Assembly: GCF_000372725.1 (NCBI RefSeq)
Contig: NW_005196603.1
Location: 391,775-455,244 of the forward strand
From: Emiliania huxleyi CCMP1516
Lineage: Eukaryota; Haptophyta; Isochrysidales; Noelaerhabdaceae
DNA: 63,470 nucleotides
Direction of reading: 5' to 3'
The position numbers and the translations under genes were made by a program. Positions within the stretch are counted from its first letter, which is position 1; every line of letters starts with the position of its first letter. The notes under the pieces were generated by a model that ran no database searches, had not been told where the DNA came from, and saw only the letters and a program-made list of their open reading frames with translations. This document shows positions 10,001-18,021 of the stretch, in pieces.

Positions 10001-12275
10001 GGGAGGGGGAGGGGGGGGGGGAGGGGGGGGGGGGCTAGATCCCCGCTGCGGAGTCCGGATGCGCTTGTGTGCCTTGCCCGTGTGGGAACCGACACCCGTC
10101 CGACTTGCGAACCGGCCAGGCGGGCACTTCGGAGCTGGATGCCACCGCACTGCAGCGGCGGATCGGAGCGCGCACTGGAGGCATCGACGTTGGCACCAAG
10201 CTGGAGCAGCCCGTCGGCGACAGTGGGGCCGTCGGTGCGCCGGACGGCGTGGTGCACAAGCTTGTGGTCCGGGGCAAGGCCGTGCGCGACCGGCTGCCGG
10301 ACATGCTCGAGCTGGTGCATTCGATGCTAACGGACGCCAACCTCGATGCGCAGCCGAAGGCGGTCGAGCTGCTCAAAGAGTCAAAGTCGCGGCTGGAGGC
10401 TGCCTTCCTGTCGAGCGGCAACTCCTTCGCCGGCATGCGGCTCTCCTCGCGCAACACTGCGGTCGGGTACGCCACCGAGCTGACGAGCGGCGTCAGCTAC
10501 TACGAGGCGATCAAGGAGATGCTAACCACGGCGCAGGACGACTGGCCGTCCCTCCTCGCGCGGCTGGAGCGGCTCCGCGGGACCATCAACGCGCGCGACG
10601 GCCTCATGATCAACCTCACCTCCGACCCCGACGCCATCGACGGCGCCAAGCCGCAGCTGGACGCTTTTGTCGGCCGCATGCCCGCCGCACCAGCCGCGGA
10701 CGCGCACGGTGAGGACGCGCCCGAGAGGGGGGGTTCGACCCCTTTTTCATTCTCGAAGTGTTGACGCGCTGCGGAATGAACCGTCTCTGCCTCCATTGCC
10801 ACCCGTCCCGCCCCACACCCCTCCGCTTCCTCCGCCCCCGTTACTGGCGCCGCCCTCGCCGCCACCACCGCTGCTGCCGCCGTCGCCACCGGCGCCGCCG
10901 GCGCCACCCCAAACACCCCAGCCCCTCCTCTGCATCGGACAGGCGAGGACGCATCCAAGTGGTCGAGGCTGCCGCTGGCGCCGCGCGAGGACGAGGCCTA
11001 CGCCATCGTCTCGCAGGTGACTGCTTGAACGCCCCCGACAGCGGAGCCCGCGCCGCGCGCGGCACCACCGCCGACTCCACCTCAAGACCCCCGGGCACCA
11101 CCGCCGACTCCACCTCAAGACCCCCGGGCACCACCGCCGACTCCACCTCAAGACCCCCGGGCACCACCGCCGACTCCACCTCAAGACTTCCGGGCCTCCA
11201 GGGGGCCCCGCCATGATATCTATATCTAGCCACATGCGCTGGCGTCCCTCGCCCCCCCCCCTCCCCCCTCCCCCCCCCCTGGGGGTTCACATACCAAGTG
11301 CAACGCGCAGGTGAACTACGTCGCCGCCGGCTGCCGCCTCTTCGAGCCAGGCGAGATCGCCTTAATTAAGGCTAATTAAGGCTGATTAAGGGCCGCCTCT
11401 TCGAGCCAGGTAAGATCGCCTTAATTAAGGCGAATTAAGGCGAGTGAAGCGCCGCCTCTTCGAGCCAGGCGAGATTGCCGATTTTGGCGCCGCGTCGGTC
11501 GCTTCGCGCGCGCTGTCGCTCGGCTACTTGTGGGACAATGTCCGTGTGGCGGGCGGCGCATACGGCGGCGGTTGCGCGCTCAATCCGACGTCGGGCGGCT
11601 TTGCATTCTCTTCGTACCGCGACCCAAACTTGCAGGCCACGCTTGACATCTACGCCGCCGCCGCCGACGCACTCAGCGAGTCGGACATCTCCGCAGAGGC
11701 ACTCGAGCAGGCGATTGTCGGCATGGTCGGTGACCTCGACAAGCCGCTCACGCCCGACCAAAAGGGGCAGCGCGCGCTCAACTGGCACCTCACCGGCGTC
11801 ACCACAGCGATGCGGCAGGAGTTCCGCGACCAGGTGCCCTTAGTTCGCCTTAAATTCGCCTTAATTCGCCCTCATTCGCCTTAATTGACGAGTTAATTAA
11901 CGAGGTCCGCGACCAGGCGCCCCACACTCGCACTCGCACCGCTCACGCACGTGCACCGGGCTTTGCACTGTTAATGCCGCCGGGCTCCTGTCTCTAGACG
12001 TGGAGTCGCGAGGGCAACCCTCCCCCCTTGCCCCACCACCTCGCGCGCGCGTGCGCGCGTGTGTGTGTGTGTGTGTGTGTGGAGAAGTTGACCTTACTTG
12101 ACCTTGCCCTACCTCACCTCACCAGGTGCTCGGATGCTCGCCCGAGGCCTTCCGCGCGTTTGCAGAGCGGCTGCGCAAGGCCAAGCTGAGCGTGTCGGTG
12201 TTTGGCTCTGAGGAGGCGCTGGCGGCGGCCAACGCGAAGCGCGAGACGCCGCTGCCTGTCAAGAAGATCGTCTGA
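4076..12275 (+). CDS. PreP: Presequence protease (M16C zinc metallopeptidase), 21 exons
   Basis: Predicted 1060 aa, the usual size for PreP/Cym1, which degrade cleaved targeting peptides in plastids and mitochondria. The inverted zinc motif HILEH is in exon 1, followed by CGSAKYTSKEPFTELLKGSL and the downstream acidic region FAQEGWHYEL. The leader (MRHGLRSLAIAAGAIAGASG, then PHAFSASA) suits a secondary plastid, with a Phe at a possible transit cleavage site; mitochondrial targeting is possible. Exons keeping frame: 4076-4730, 5382-5452, 5527-5563, 6288-6348, 6625-6662, 6801-6865, 7015-7173, 7243-7311, 7378-7443, 7703-7753, 7882-7950, 8168-8262, 8403-8499, 8575-8637, 8703-8903, 9577-9744, 10120-10708, 10943-11016, 11311-11350, 11469-11833, 12126-12275. 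Donors are 11 GC, 8 GT and 1 GA; every acceptor is AG|G. Some boundaries are ambiguous because introns are flanked by copies of coding sequence. Confidence 0.9.
4711..5311 (+). repeat. Tandem exon-end duplications plus 10-bp minisatellite in PreP intron 1
   Basis: The last coding bases of exon 1 (GAGCCGCTCACGTACAAAG) followed by GCGCCGTCTTCCGCGGGAGA recur six times at about 60-80 bp spacing, separated by runs of the 10-bp unit GGGGAGATAT and its GGGGAGATGT variant. Each copy carries AAAG|GC, a potential donor. Degenerate copies of the start of exon 2 follow at about 5226 and 5311. Confidence 0.85.
5583..5664 (+). repeat. Minisatellite (CCCCATATCT)n in PreP intron 3
   Basis: About eight copies of a 10-bp unit that is the exact reverse complement of the GGGGAGATAT unit of intron 1, some 300 bp upstream. 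The two arrays could pair in the pre-mRNA across exons 2 and 3. Confidence 0.85.
5672..5740 (+). repeat. Interspersed repeat family B, copy in PreP intron 3
   Basis: Contains CACGGGACGCGGCACAAACG, CAGGCTACGAACAC and GGAGGCACGTA. The same string, with small changes, occurs at 46517-46600 and 49404-49490 next to mobile-element relics, so a piece of that element lies inside this intron. It is followed by degenerate CTAGACACTTC units (about 5738-5810). Confidence 0.6.
6121..6287 (+). repeat. Introner-like family C, copy 1 (PreP intron 3)
   Basis: Core strings are GGGCCTTGCACTTTGAATGC, GTGGGGCTCCTGTCG, GACGTGGAGACGCGAGGG, CTTGCCCCACCACCTCGTGT and a GTGGAGAAG plus CCTTACC-rich tail just before the AG acceptor. 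Copies also lie at 7527-7702, 11922-12125, 15535-15682 and 23306-23445. Three of them are the 3' part of PreP introns in sense orientation, with the tail serving as the polypyrimidine tract. Confidence 0.8.
6349..6624 (+). repeat. Exact 69-bp tandem array of exon start plus introner-like element
   Basis: Four units start at 6349, 6418, 6487 and 6556. Each has ~31 bp copied from the start of exon 5 (ACTACCACCCCTCCAACTCG) followed by a ~38-bp element running GTGAACGGCGTCTCTTCACA to CTCCAGCTGTGAACAG. The element alone has intron-like ends. The real exon 5 follows at 6625. Splicing the block as one intron (6349-6624) keeps frame (FHDA|YYHPSNSR). Confidence 0.88.
7527..7702 (+). repeat. Introner-like family C, copy 2 (PreP intron 9)
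   Basis: Shares GCACCGGGCCTTGCACTT, GCTCCTGTCGTCGGAG, GAGGGACTAGCTTCG, TGTGTGTGGAGA and a (TTACCCTACCCTCCC)n tail that leads into the acceptor TAG at 7700-7702. Just upstream are five reiterated TTAATTAGCC units. Confidence 0.75.
7951..8167 (+). repeat. Threefold ~70-bp duplication forming PreP intron 11
   Basis: Three units each begin with a copy of the exon 12 start (GCGACCGTCAAGCCGCTCGC or GCCGCCGTCAAGCCGCTC), continue with GAGAGAGACATGTGGCCGAG and end in a pyrimidine run plus AG (CTACAG, CTCCAG, TTCTAG). Each unit starts with GC and ends in AG, so any unit could act as an intron alone. Confidence 0.8.
8263..8402 (+). repeat. Two 70-bp tandem units forming PreP intron 12 (GA-AG)
   Basis: Each unit starts GATCTACCGCGACGA, contains GTGAATTCACAGCGTCTGAA and ends TTAATGACGAATTAG. 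The next exon starts with the same GATCTACCGCGACGA. The only excision I found that keeps frame starts with GA and ends with AG; using the internal GTGAATTC as donor shifts the frame. Confidence 0.7.
9215..9575 (+). repeat. Tandem minisatellite in PreP intron 15
   Basis: About four units of ~65-120 bp that contain GGTGTCACCTCACACACTGT, CTAGGCAGAGACAAGGAGGG and a variable GTAGGTAGGTAGG run. A (CTAC)n pyrimidine tract follows directly before the acceptor CCTCAG at 9571-9576. Confidence 0.75.
11061..11192 (+). repeat. 33-bp minisatellite, four units, in PreP intron 18
   Basis: The unit is 33 bp, beginning GGCACCACCGCCGACTCCAC and ending CCCCCG, repeated four times with almost no change. The intron then has a C/T-rich tract before the acceptor at 11309-11310. 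Confidence 0.8.
11922..12125 (+). repeat. Introner-like family C, copy 3 (PreP intron 20)
   Basis: Shares GTGCACCGGGCTTTGCACTG, GCTCCTGTCTCTAGACGTGG, CCTTGCCCCACCACCTCG and a (GT)n plus TGGAGAAGTTGACC tail ending in the acceptor CACCAG at 12125. Upstream, the end of exon 20 (TCCGCGACCAG) is copied at about 11907-11918. Confidence 0.78.
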
Positions 12276-12429
12276 CACTCGCCCCGCGCGAGACCAGTCA
12301 ACAGCGGTGATGTGCGCGGGCGAGGGCGGCGGGCGGTCCTACAGAGCCCGAGCTGCGCTCCCTGCACCCTGGCGCGGCTTCAGTGCACTTTGATGCCGAG
12401 GGCTCTCGGTCTGTCTGGGTGTAGAGAGG

Positions 12430-12480
12430 CGGGCTCAAAAGCTGCATGAGTTACACGCCCACACGCAGCTTTTGAGCCCG
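12430..12480. other. Perfect 16-bp inverted repeat downstream of PreP
   Basis: Arms CGGGCTCAAAAGCTGC (12430-12445) and GCAGCTTTTGAGCCCG (12465-12480) with a 19-nt loop, about 155 bp after the PreP stop. It could be a transcript 3'-end hairpin, a small-RNA-type hairpin or the remains of a foldback element. The sequence alone does not decide. Confidence 0.7.
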
Positions 12481-12636
12481 ACAACCGCTTGTGTGAAAAA
12501 AATAGATACGACGAATACGTGATAGGCTCACACACAAACAGAGAAACGCATGCCCACGGTGTCAAAAGCGAAAACGTACAAATCGACGGGGGCACGGCCA
12601 CACCCGGGAGGCGGGAGCAAGGCCGAGCGTTTTTAA

Positions 12637-13030
12637 TCTCTCGGTCAGTGGGGGGCCGAGCCGCCTCGGGGTGGCGGGCGGGCGGGCGTTTTGAAAAACA
12701 GAAAACAGAAAACAAGAGGGGGGCCGGGGGCCCAGGCCCCCCACTGGGAGTAGAAAATACACCCAAGGGGGCCAAGGAGGCGGCGCGGGGAAGCAGCATC
12801 AGGTGGGAGCAGGAAGGATGGCGCTTAGGGTCGGCTTTGAACAAGGATTTCCAGGTTTTAGATCAGTATTTGTGTCGGCACACATCCCCACATGAGGCCT
12901 CAGCGGCGCGCAGAAGGCGCAGTGCCTCTCTCGCAGGCTGATTTTGGCTGTTTTCGAGTTTGTTTTTGTTTTCAGACTAGGGGGCCCAGCCCCCTCAGAG
13001 GCGGCGGGCGGGCGCCCACTGACCGAGAGA
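12637..13030. mobile_element. Putative small inverted-repeat element (~394 bp)
   Basis: TCTCTCGGTCAGTGGG at 12637-12652 is exactly reverse-complemented by CCCACTGACCGAGAGA at 13015-13030. Inside each end, a GGCGGGCGGGCG block and an A/T-rich AAAACAGAAAAC or GTTTTTGTTTTC stretch also mirror each other imperfectly. No transposase ORF is seen, so this would be a MITE-like non-autonomous element. Confidence 0.45.
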
Positions 13031-13114
13031 TCAAAACGATCGGCCCAATCAGCGAAGTGTGAAAAAATCTTACTAAGACGTTTAAGTCGCGCGCACACCT
13101 CCGTCGGGCGTCGC

Positions 13115-13141
13115 GACCTTGAGAGAGACTCTCTCAAGGTC
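13115..13141. other. 27-bp perfect palindrome
   Basis: GACCTTGAGAGAG (13115-13127), a central A, then CTCTCTCAAGGTC (13129-13141). It could form a cruciform or be a dimer-binding site. No adjacent gene assigns it a role. Confidence 0.6.
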
Positions 13142-13413
13142 AAGCCGTCGCCGCCGCGCGGACCGTTTGCCTCCACCTCCACGCGTCCCATGCGCCCCGC
13201 CACAGACCTTCGACGCCGCCTTTGATCGGTACGCCGACACGCCACCGTGACCTTCGCCGCGGGCAGGACACGTGCTCCCTAAGGGGTCCCTAGCGTGTGG
13301 GCTATTCCCCTTTCCCTGCGTCTGCCTGACCCTTGCAGCAACCTCTCTCTTCTATACCTCTCCCACCCGTCCATGCCGGAAGCGGCAGCTCCATGCAGAA
13401 CCCCGAGCGGCCC

Positions 13414-14127
13414 TCACGCCCTCCACCACGCCAGGATCGTCAGCCAGCGCACGAGCATCAGCGACAGATGTGGCGCTCTGCCGCCGCCTCGCCGTTTAAG
13501 CATCCGCGGCGTCAGGCGCCTCCGCCGCCACCGATACGAGAAGGCGCGCTGCCGCTGCTGCGCTAGGCTCAGGCCCTCGGCCTCGCGCGCCGCCCTCGCC
13601 TGTAAGCCGGTGGGGCACGTGGCCTGGCCATGCAGGAGCGGGTGCGTGTACAGAGAAGGTCGCGGCCCGGGCGGGCTACTCGCGCCAGAGGCGGAAAGAG
13701 TGCGTCGTGCGTAGCGGATTGGAGATTGCGTTGCATGCGCGCTACTGGCCCGCCGCGGCAAGGCGTCAGCTCACGCGCCTGCACTCTCTGCCGTATCAGC
13801 CGCTCGCTCAGCAGAATGCCAAACTCGAGCCACTGCGTCCGCGAATAGCGTAAGGGGGTAGACCAGACCTTCAAATGGCGGTTGGCCTTGGCGACCAGGA
13901 CTCTGAGCGGGCGCAGCATCTGGGGTGCCCGTCGCAGCCCGCCGGTGTGATGTTGAAAAAAGAATTTTACAAGCAAGCTCCCTCGCACAAAAAAGAACAG
14001 ACTCGTAGAATTTTACGACGAAACTCTCTCGCACGACACCGGGTACGGGACTGCCGCTCGCAGGGCGTGCATCACCATACAGAACAAGCTCGTCAGGTGC
14101 AGGTGTGAACGGGTAGTCTCCCCCCAT
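13414..14127 (-). CDS. Unknown protein, probably three exons
   Basis: I do not recognise this gene. Three minus-strand stretches in different frames look coding by codon use. They are MGGDYPFTPAPDELVLYGDA (ATG at 14127), a middle part with RPLRVLVAKANRHLKVWSTP, LRYSRTQWLEFGILLSERLI and RMQRNLQSATHDALF, and a C-terminal part with REAEGLSLAQQRQRAFSYRW and SLMLVRWLTILAWWRA ending at 13414. A plausible last acceptor is the CTTACAG|GCG at about 13602. Exact splice sites are not established. The gene is divergent from the apple/PAN gene, whose first visible ATG is only ~115 bp away. A non-coding reading cannot be excluded. Confidence 0.35.
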
Positions 14128-14243
14128 CCTCAGGGCCTCCAGGGCTCGCACCTCAACCTCTCACAGACCAGCGCATAGCGCCATAGGACGCATTTTCTTC
14201 TCATAACAAGGCTGTGAATGTGCTTTTCTGTGAACAGAGCTTC

Positions 14244-17200
14244 ATGTCACTCCAAACGCCGCGCGTCGTCTTCCAGCCGCCGGGCGGCTGGCCAGTGCGA
14301 GGCGGCGGCGGTCGCTCCGTCGGCGCGTGCCGCACTAGTGGTGGCAACCACGGCTCATACGACGAGTTCTGGTCGCTCACGGCGAAAGCGTGCCGCCAGA
14401 AGTGCGCTGCGCTTCCGGAGACGGAATGTGTCGGCTACGAGCACTCGACGCTGCTGCACGGGTACTTCAAGTGTGAGCTGCACAAAGAAGTTCTTACGCA
14501 CGCCGTCCCCGTCCCCGGCTCCATCTGCTGGCAGCGCGTGCCGCAGAGAGACGTCTGGCCGAGGCCCATACCACGCGCTCCCGCCTCTGCCGCCGCCTCT
14601 GCCATCGCCGCCACCGCCGCCGCACCAGCCACCGCCACCCCCGCCGCCTCCACCGCGCTTTCGCCTCCGCCAGCGCAGCTGCTGCCTCGGTTCGCTTGGC
14701 TGCCCCCACCGCCGCCTCCGGCGCCGTTGCCGCCACCGCTGCAGCCGCAGCAGCCGCCGCCTCCTCCGCTGCCCGCGCGTCCGTCGCCGCCGCCGCTGCC
14801 GCGGCCTCCTCCGCTGCCTCCGCTGCCTCACGGGCCGCTGATGGTGCCCGCCCCTCCGGCTGGCGGACGAGGGCGGAAGAGAGTGTGTATGCTGCATGAG
14901 TCGCAAGTTGTTAACGTAGGCTCGCTGGGCGCGGGGGGGAGTGCTGCTTAACTATGGAGACAAACTGCGCGAGCCGGCGATGAGCAAACGTAGGTGCGAG
15001 CCTCGCTGCTGGCGACCGGGGAGGAGTGCAAGCGGCAGCGCTACCCGCAGGCGCGGCTGCGGATGGGCCGTTGTAGTTCTTTTATTTGAGAGCGCGTTCG
15101 CTGTGAACAGTGCACGAACAGGTCGTTATCCACGTGGCCGGGGGGGGGGGGGGGGGAACCATTTACCCGAGATCCATTTAGGCACGCGGTTCGTGGGTGG
15201 AACGAGATCACCCGAGATCACCCGAGATTGCGCGAGATTCACCCGAGAAGCCGAGAGGCCGAGAGTGACCGAGATCGCTCCGACCGCAGGCGCGGCTCGG
15301 CGGCGGACCGAGCCAGCCGGGTGCCGCGCGCCGCCGGCGCGAGACGCGGCTATCCGCCGCACAGAGGCGTAACTGGCCGTATTCATTGAACGACAGGCGC
15401 GAGAGATCCGCCGAGATCGGGACGCGAGCTCGCACGAGATTGAGATCGCTCGACACGCTGAGGGGAGCGGCGTTTCCCTGAGGGTGGGTGGACCATGCAT
15501 GTGTCCGCCAAGATTTCCGGCGGTTCACTTCGCGTGCACACATACCCCCACACGACACACCTCTCACTTCGAATGCCGTGGGGCTCCTGTCGATGTTAGA
15601 CGTGGAGACGCGGGGGTCGCCCCCCCTTGCCCCACCACCTCGTGTGGGAAGTTTACCTTCCCTTACCCGCACGACTCACAGGCACCTCGGCGGCGGACTG
15701 CGCGGCAGTTGCGCAGCAGCAGGGCTGTGCCGTCTTCATGTGACATCACCGAGATTACCCGAGATTACCCGAGATTGCCCGAGATTGCACGAGATTACCC
15801 GAGGGCTGTGCCGTCTTCATGTGACACTGGGGCACGCAGACAGCTGACACGCATGTTTGAGACCACTAATCGCAGTGTGCAGATAACTAGTGAGGCAAAT
15901 CACGGGCAATCAGCTAATAAGCAGCGAATTGTGAGGGTAAAATTGCTACTAATCAGGTGCATTATTAGGCTAATAGTGTACCCCCAGTGCATGTGACACG
16001 TAGGTTTTCGAAGCTGCTCACGCCGATCCTCGGATGCCTCTGCTGCGCTGCCGAGCCCTCCGCCGCCGCCGCCACCGTCCTCGGCCGACCCCACCCTGCG
16101 TGGAGCCGCTACGTCGCCGCAGAGTTCTACGCTCCGCACCCCTCTCCCCCGCCGCCGGTGCCTCCCGGCAGCCCGCGCCCACCCACTCCGCCGCACCCGC
16201 CCCCCGCCCCGCCCCCGTCGCCCTTCACCCCCGGCATGGCCCCTCGCCCGCCTCCTCCTCCTCCGCCGCCGCCGCCGTCGCCGCCCCCGCCGTCGCCGCC
16301 GCCCTCCGCGCCGCCCTCGCCTCCGCCGCCGCCGCCAGGTTCGCCGCCGCCATCGCCGTCGCCAACGCCGCCCTCGCCCCCCCCTCTACCGCCAAGTCCC
16401 CGTTCGCCGCCGCCTCAGCCGCCGCCTCCGCAGCCCCCCCCGCTGCGACCGCCGCCGCTCCCGCCGCCGCCGCTCCCGCCGCCGCCTCCGCGGCCGCCGC
16501 CGCTCCCGCCGCCGCCCAAGACGCCTCCCCCCCCGCCGCCGCTTCCGCCGCCCTTCCCGCCGCAGCTGCCGCCGCTGCCCGCCTCTCCGCCGCCGCCTCC
16601 CCCGCTGCCGCCGCCGCCCTCGATTCCTCCCCCCTCTGCCCCTCCGCCCTCTCCCCCGCCCAACCCCTGCCTTCGCCTGGTCCGGCGCGGCGCCGACTTG
16701 TCCCAGTGCTCTCCCGTGGGCCTCCACCGAGCGGACCTTCAAGGCCGCGACCTCGCCAAGACCAAGCTCGCGACGGCCTAGAAGCGAAAGCCAGCGCTCT
16801 CGCTGTGTATTCAGTTGTATTCGCACCCCTCGTACTCACGCGGTGCTCTGACTACTGTTCACAAGACCTCGACTTCCTGCCCCGACGTTGGCGTGTTCAG
16901 CACGTAGGCTCGACGGCGTCTCGCTCGTGCGTGCGGACTTGCGCGGCGCGGACCTGACCGAGGCGACGCTGCACCGCGCCAACGCGAGCCACGCCATCTT
17001 TGACGGCGCCGTCCTCGAGCGGGTGGTGTTCGACGGGACCGACCTCAACGCAGCTTCCTTTGCGCGCGCAGAGCTGTCGAGCGCGAGCTTCATCGGGGCC
17101 AGCCTCGCCGGCGCATCTTTTCTCGGCGCGCGTCTCACGGACTCCTCAATCAGCAAAGTCGAGCGCGCGGAGGACACTGTGTGGGATGGAGCGCGCATGG

Positions 17201-17742
17201 CCTTCGCCACGCTCAGCGAGTGCTGGTTCCTTCGCTCCTCCTTCAGCCGCGCCGACCTCAGCGGCGCGAGCATCTCTGGCGTCCACTTTGATGGAAGCTC
17301 GCTCCGCCTCGCGACATTGGACGACGCGGTGGTCGTCGACACGTCTTTCCGCCGCGCGACGCTGGTCGGTGCGAGCCTCGACGGAATGCGCTCGCAGCAG
17401 CTCCACGCGGCGTTTGCAGACCTGCGCAACGCCTCGCTACGCGGCGCGGAGCTGCGCAACGCCGTGCTGACAGACGCGATGGTCTCGGGCGCAGACTTTG
17501 GCGGGGCACGCCTGTGGGGGGCGGACCTCAGCGGGGCGAACCTGACGGGCGCCTCCTTCGCGGCCGCCGACCTCACCGGCGCGAGCTTCGTGGGCGCGCT
17601 CTGCGCGCGCACCGATTTCGCAAAAGCCAAGGGGGTGGCCTCGGCGCGGTTCGGGCATGGGACGTGCAGCGAGTACGCCGGCGCCGCGCCGCGCCGCGCG
17701 TACATCCCGCCGCCCCACCCGCCCGCGGCCGTCGTGGGGTAG
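14244..17742 (+). CDS. Multi-exon apple/PAN, Pro-rich and pentapeptide-repeat protein
   Basis: Three coding blocks appear to belong together. Block 1 (14244 to about 14890) has an apple/PAN-like Cys pattern (CRTSGGNHGSYDEFW, CRQKCAALPETECVGYEH) and a long Pro-rich tract. Block 2 (about 15690-15790 and 16003-16770) has TSAADCAAVAQQQGCAVF, a short Cys-rich part (GCLCCAAEPS) and about 170 Pro-rich residues like an extensin or pherophorin hinge, then starts a pentapeptide series (GADLSQCSPVGLHRADLQGR). Block 3 (16905-17742) continues it for ~210 residues (ADLRGADLTEATLHRANASH, SGADFGGARLWGADLSGANL), a right-handed quadrilateral helix by family rule. A cell-surface role is inferred. No signal peptide is visible at this ATG, so an upstream exon is likely. 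It could also be two genes. Confidence 0.6.
15535..15682 (+). repeat. Introner-like family C, copy 4
   Basis: Shares CACTTCGAATGCCGTGGGGC, TCCTGTCGATGTTAGACG, TGGAGACGCGGGGGTCGCC and TTGCCCCACCACCTCGTGTG, with a CTTCCCTTACCCGC tail. It lies in sense orientation within a presumed intron of the apple/PAN gene. A following duplication of GGGCTGTGCCGTCTTCATGT (15721 and 15803) brackets a run of GAGATTACCC units. Confidence 0.75.
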
Positions 17743-18021
17743 ACGGAGGCATCCGAAAAGGGGAAGTACTTCCATGCCGAGGCCGGGGCGCCGCCGCCGG
17801 AGGGTGGAGGGTGCGGGACACACGCCGTTCTGAGTTCCGCACAACACGTCGCATCCATTCCAAGCATGTTGCACATGCATGCGAACGTGTGATCGAGATA
17901 TTCCGGTGAGCGGCGTGCGCGGGGAGGTAAAATACGACGAGCTTTTTGTTGTGAAGAAATGTATCACAAAAAAGGTGTCCGTTTTTATTTATTCATTTGA
18001 AGAAATGTACCCATTAATTAC

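Noticed and set aside
10729..10748. GGGTTCGACCCC followed by T5, resembling a tRNA T-arm and pol III terminator
   Set aside because: No acceptor, D or anticodon stems can be formed upstream. The stretch lies at a PreP donor inside an intron, so the match is coincidental.
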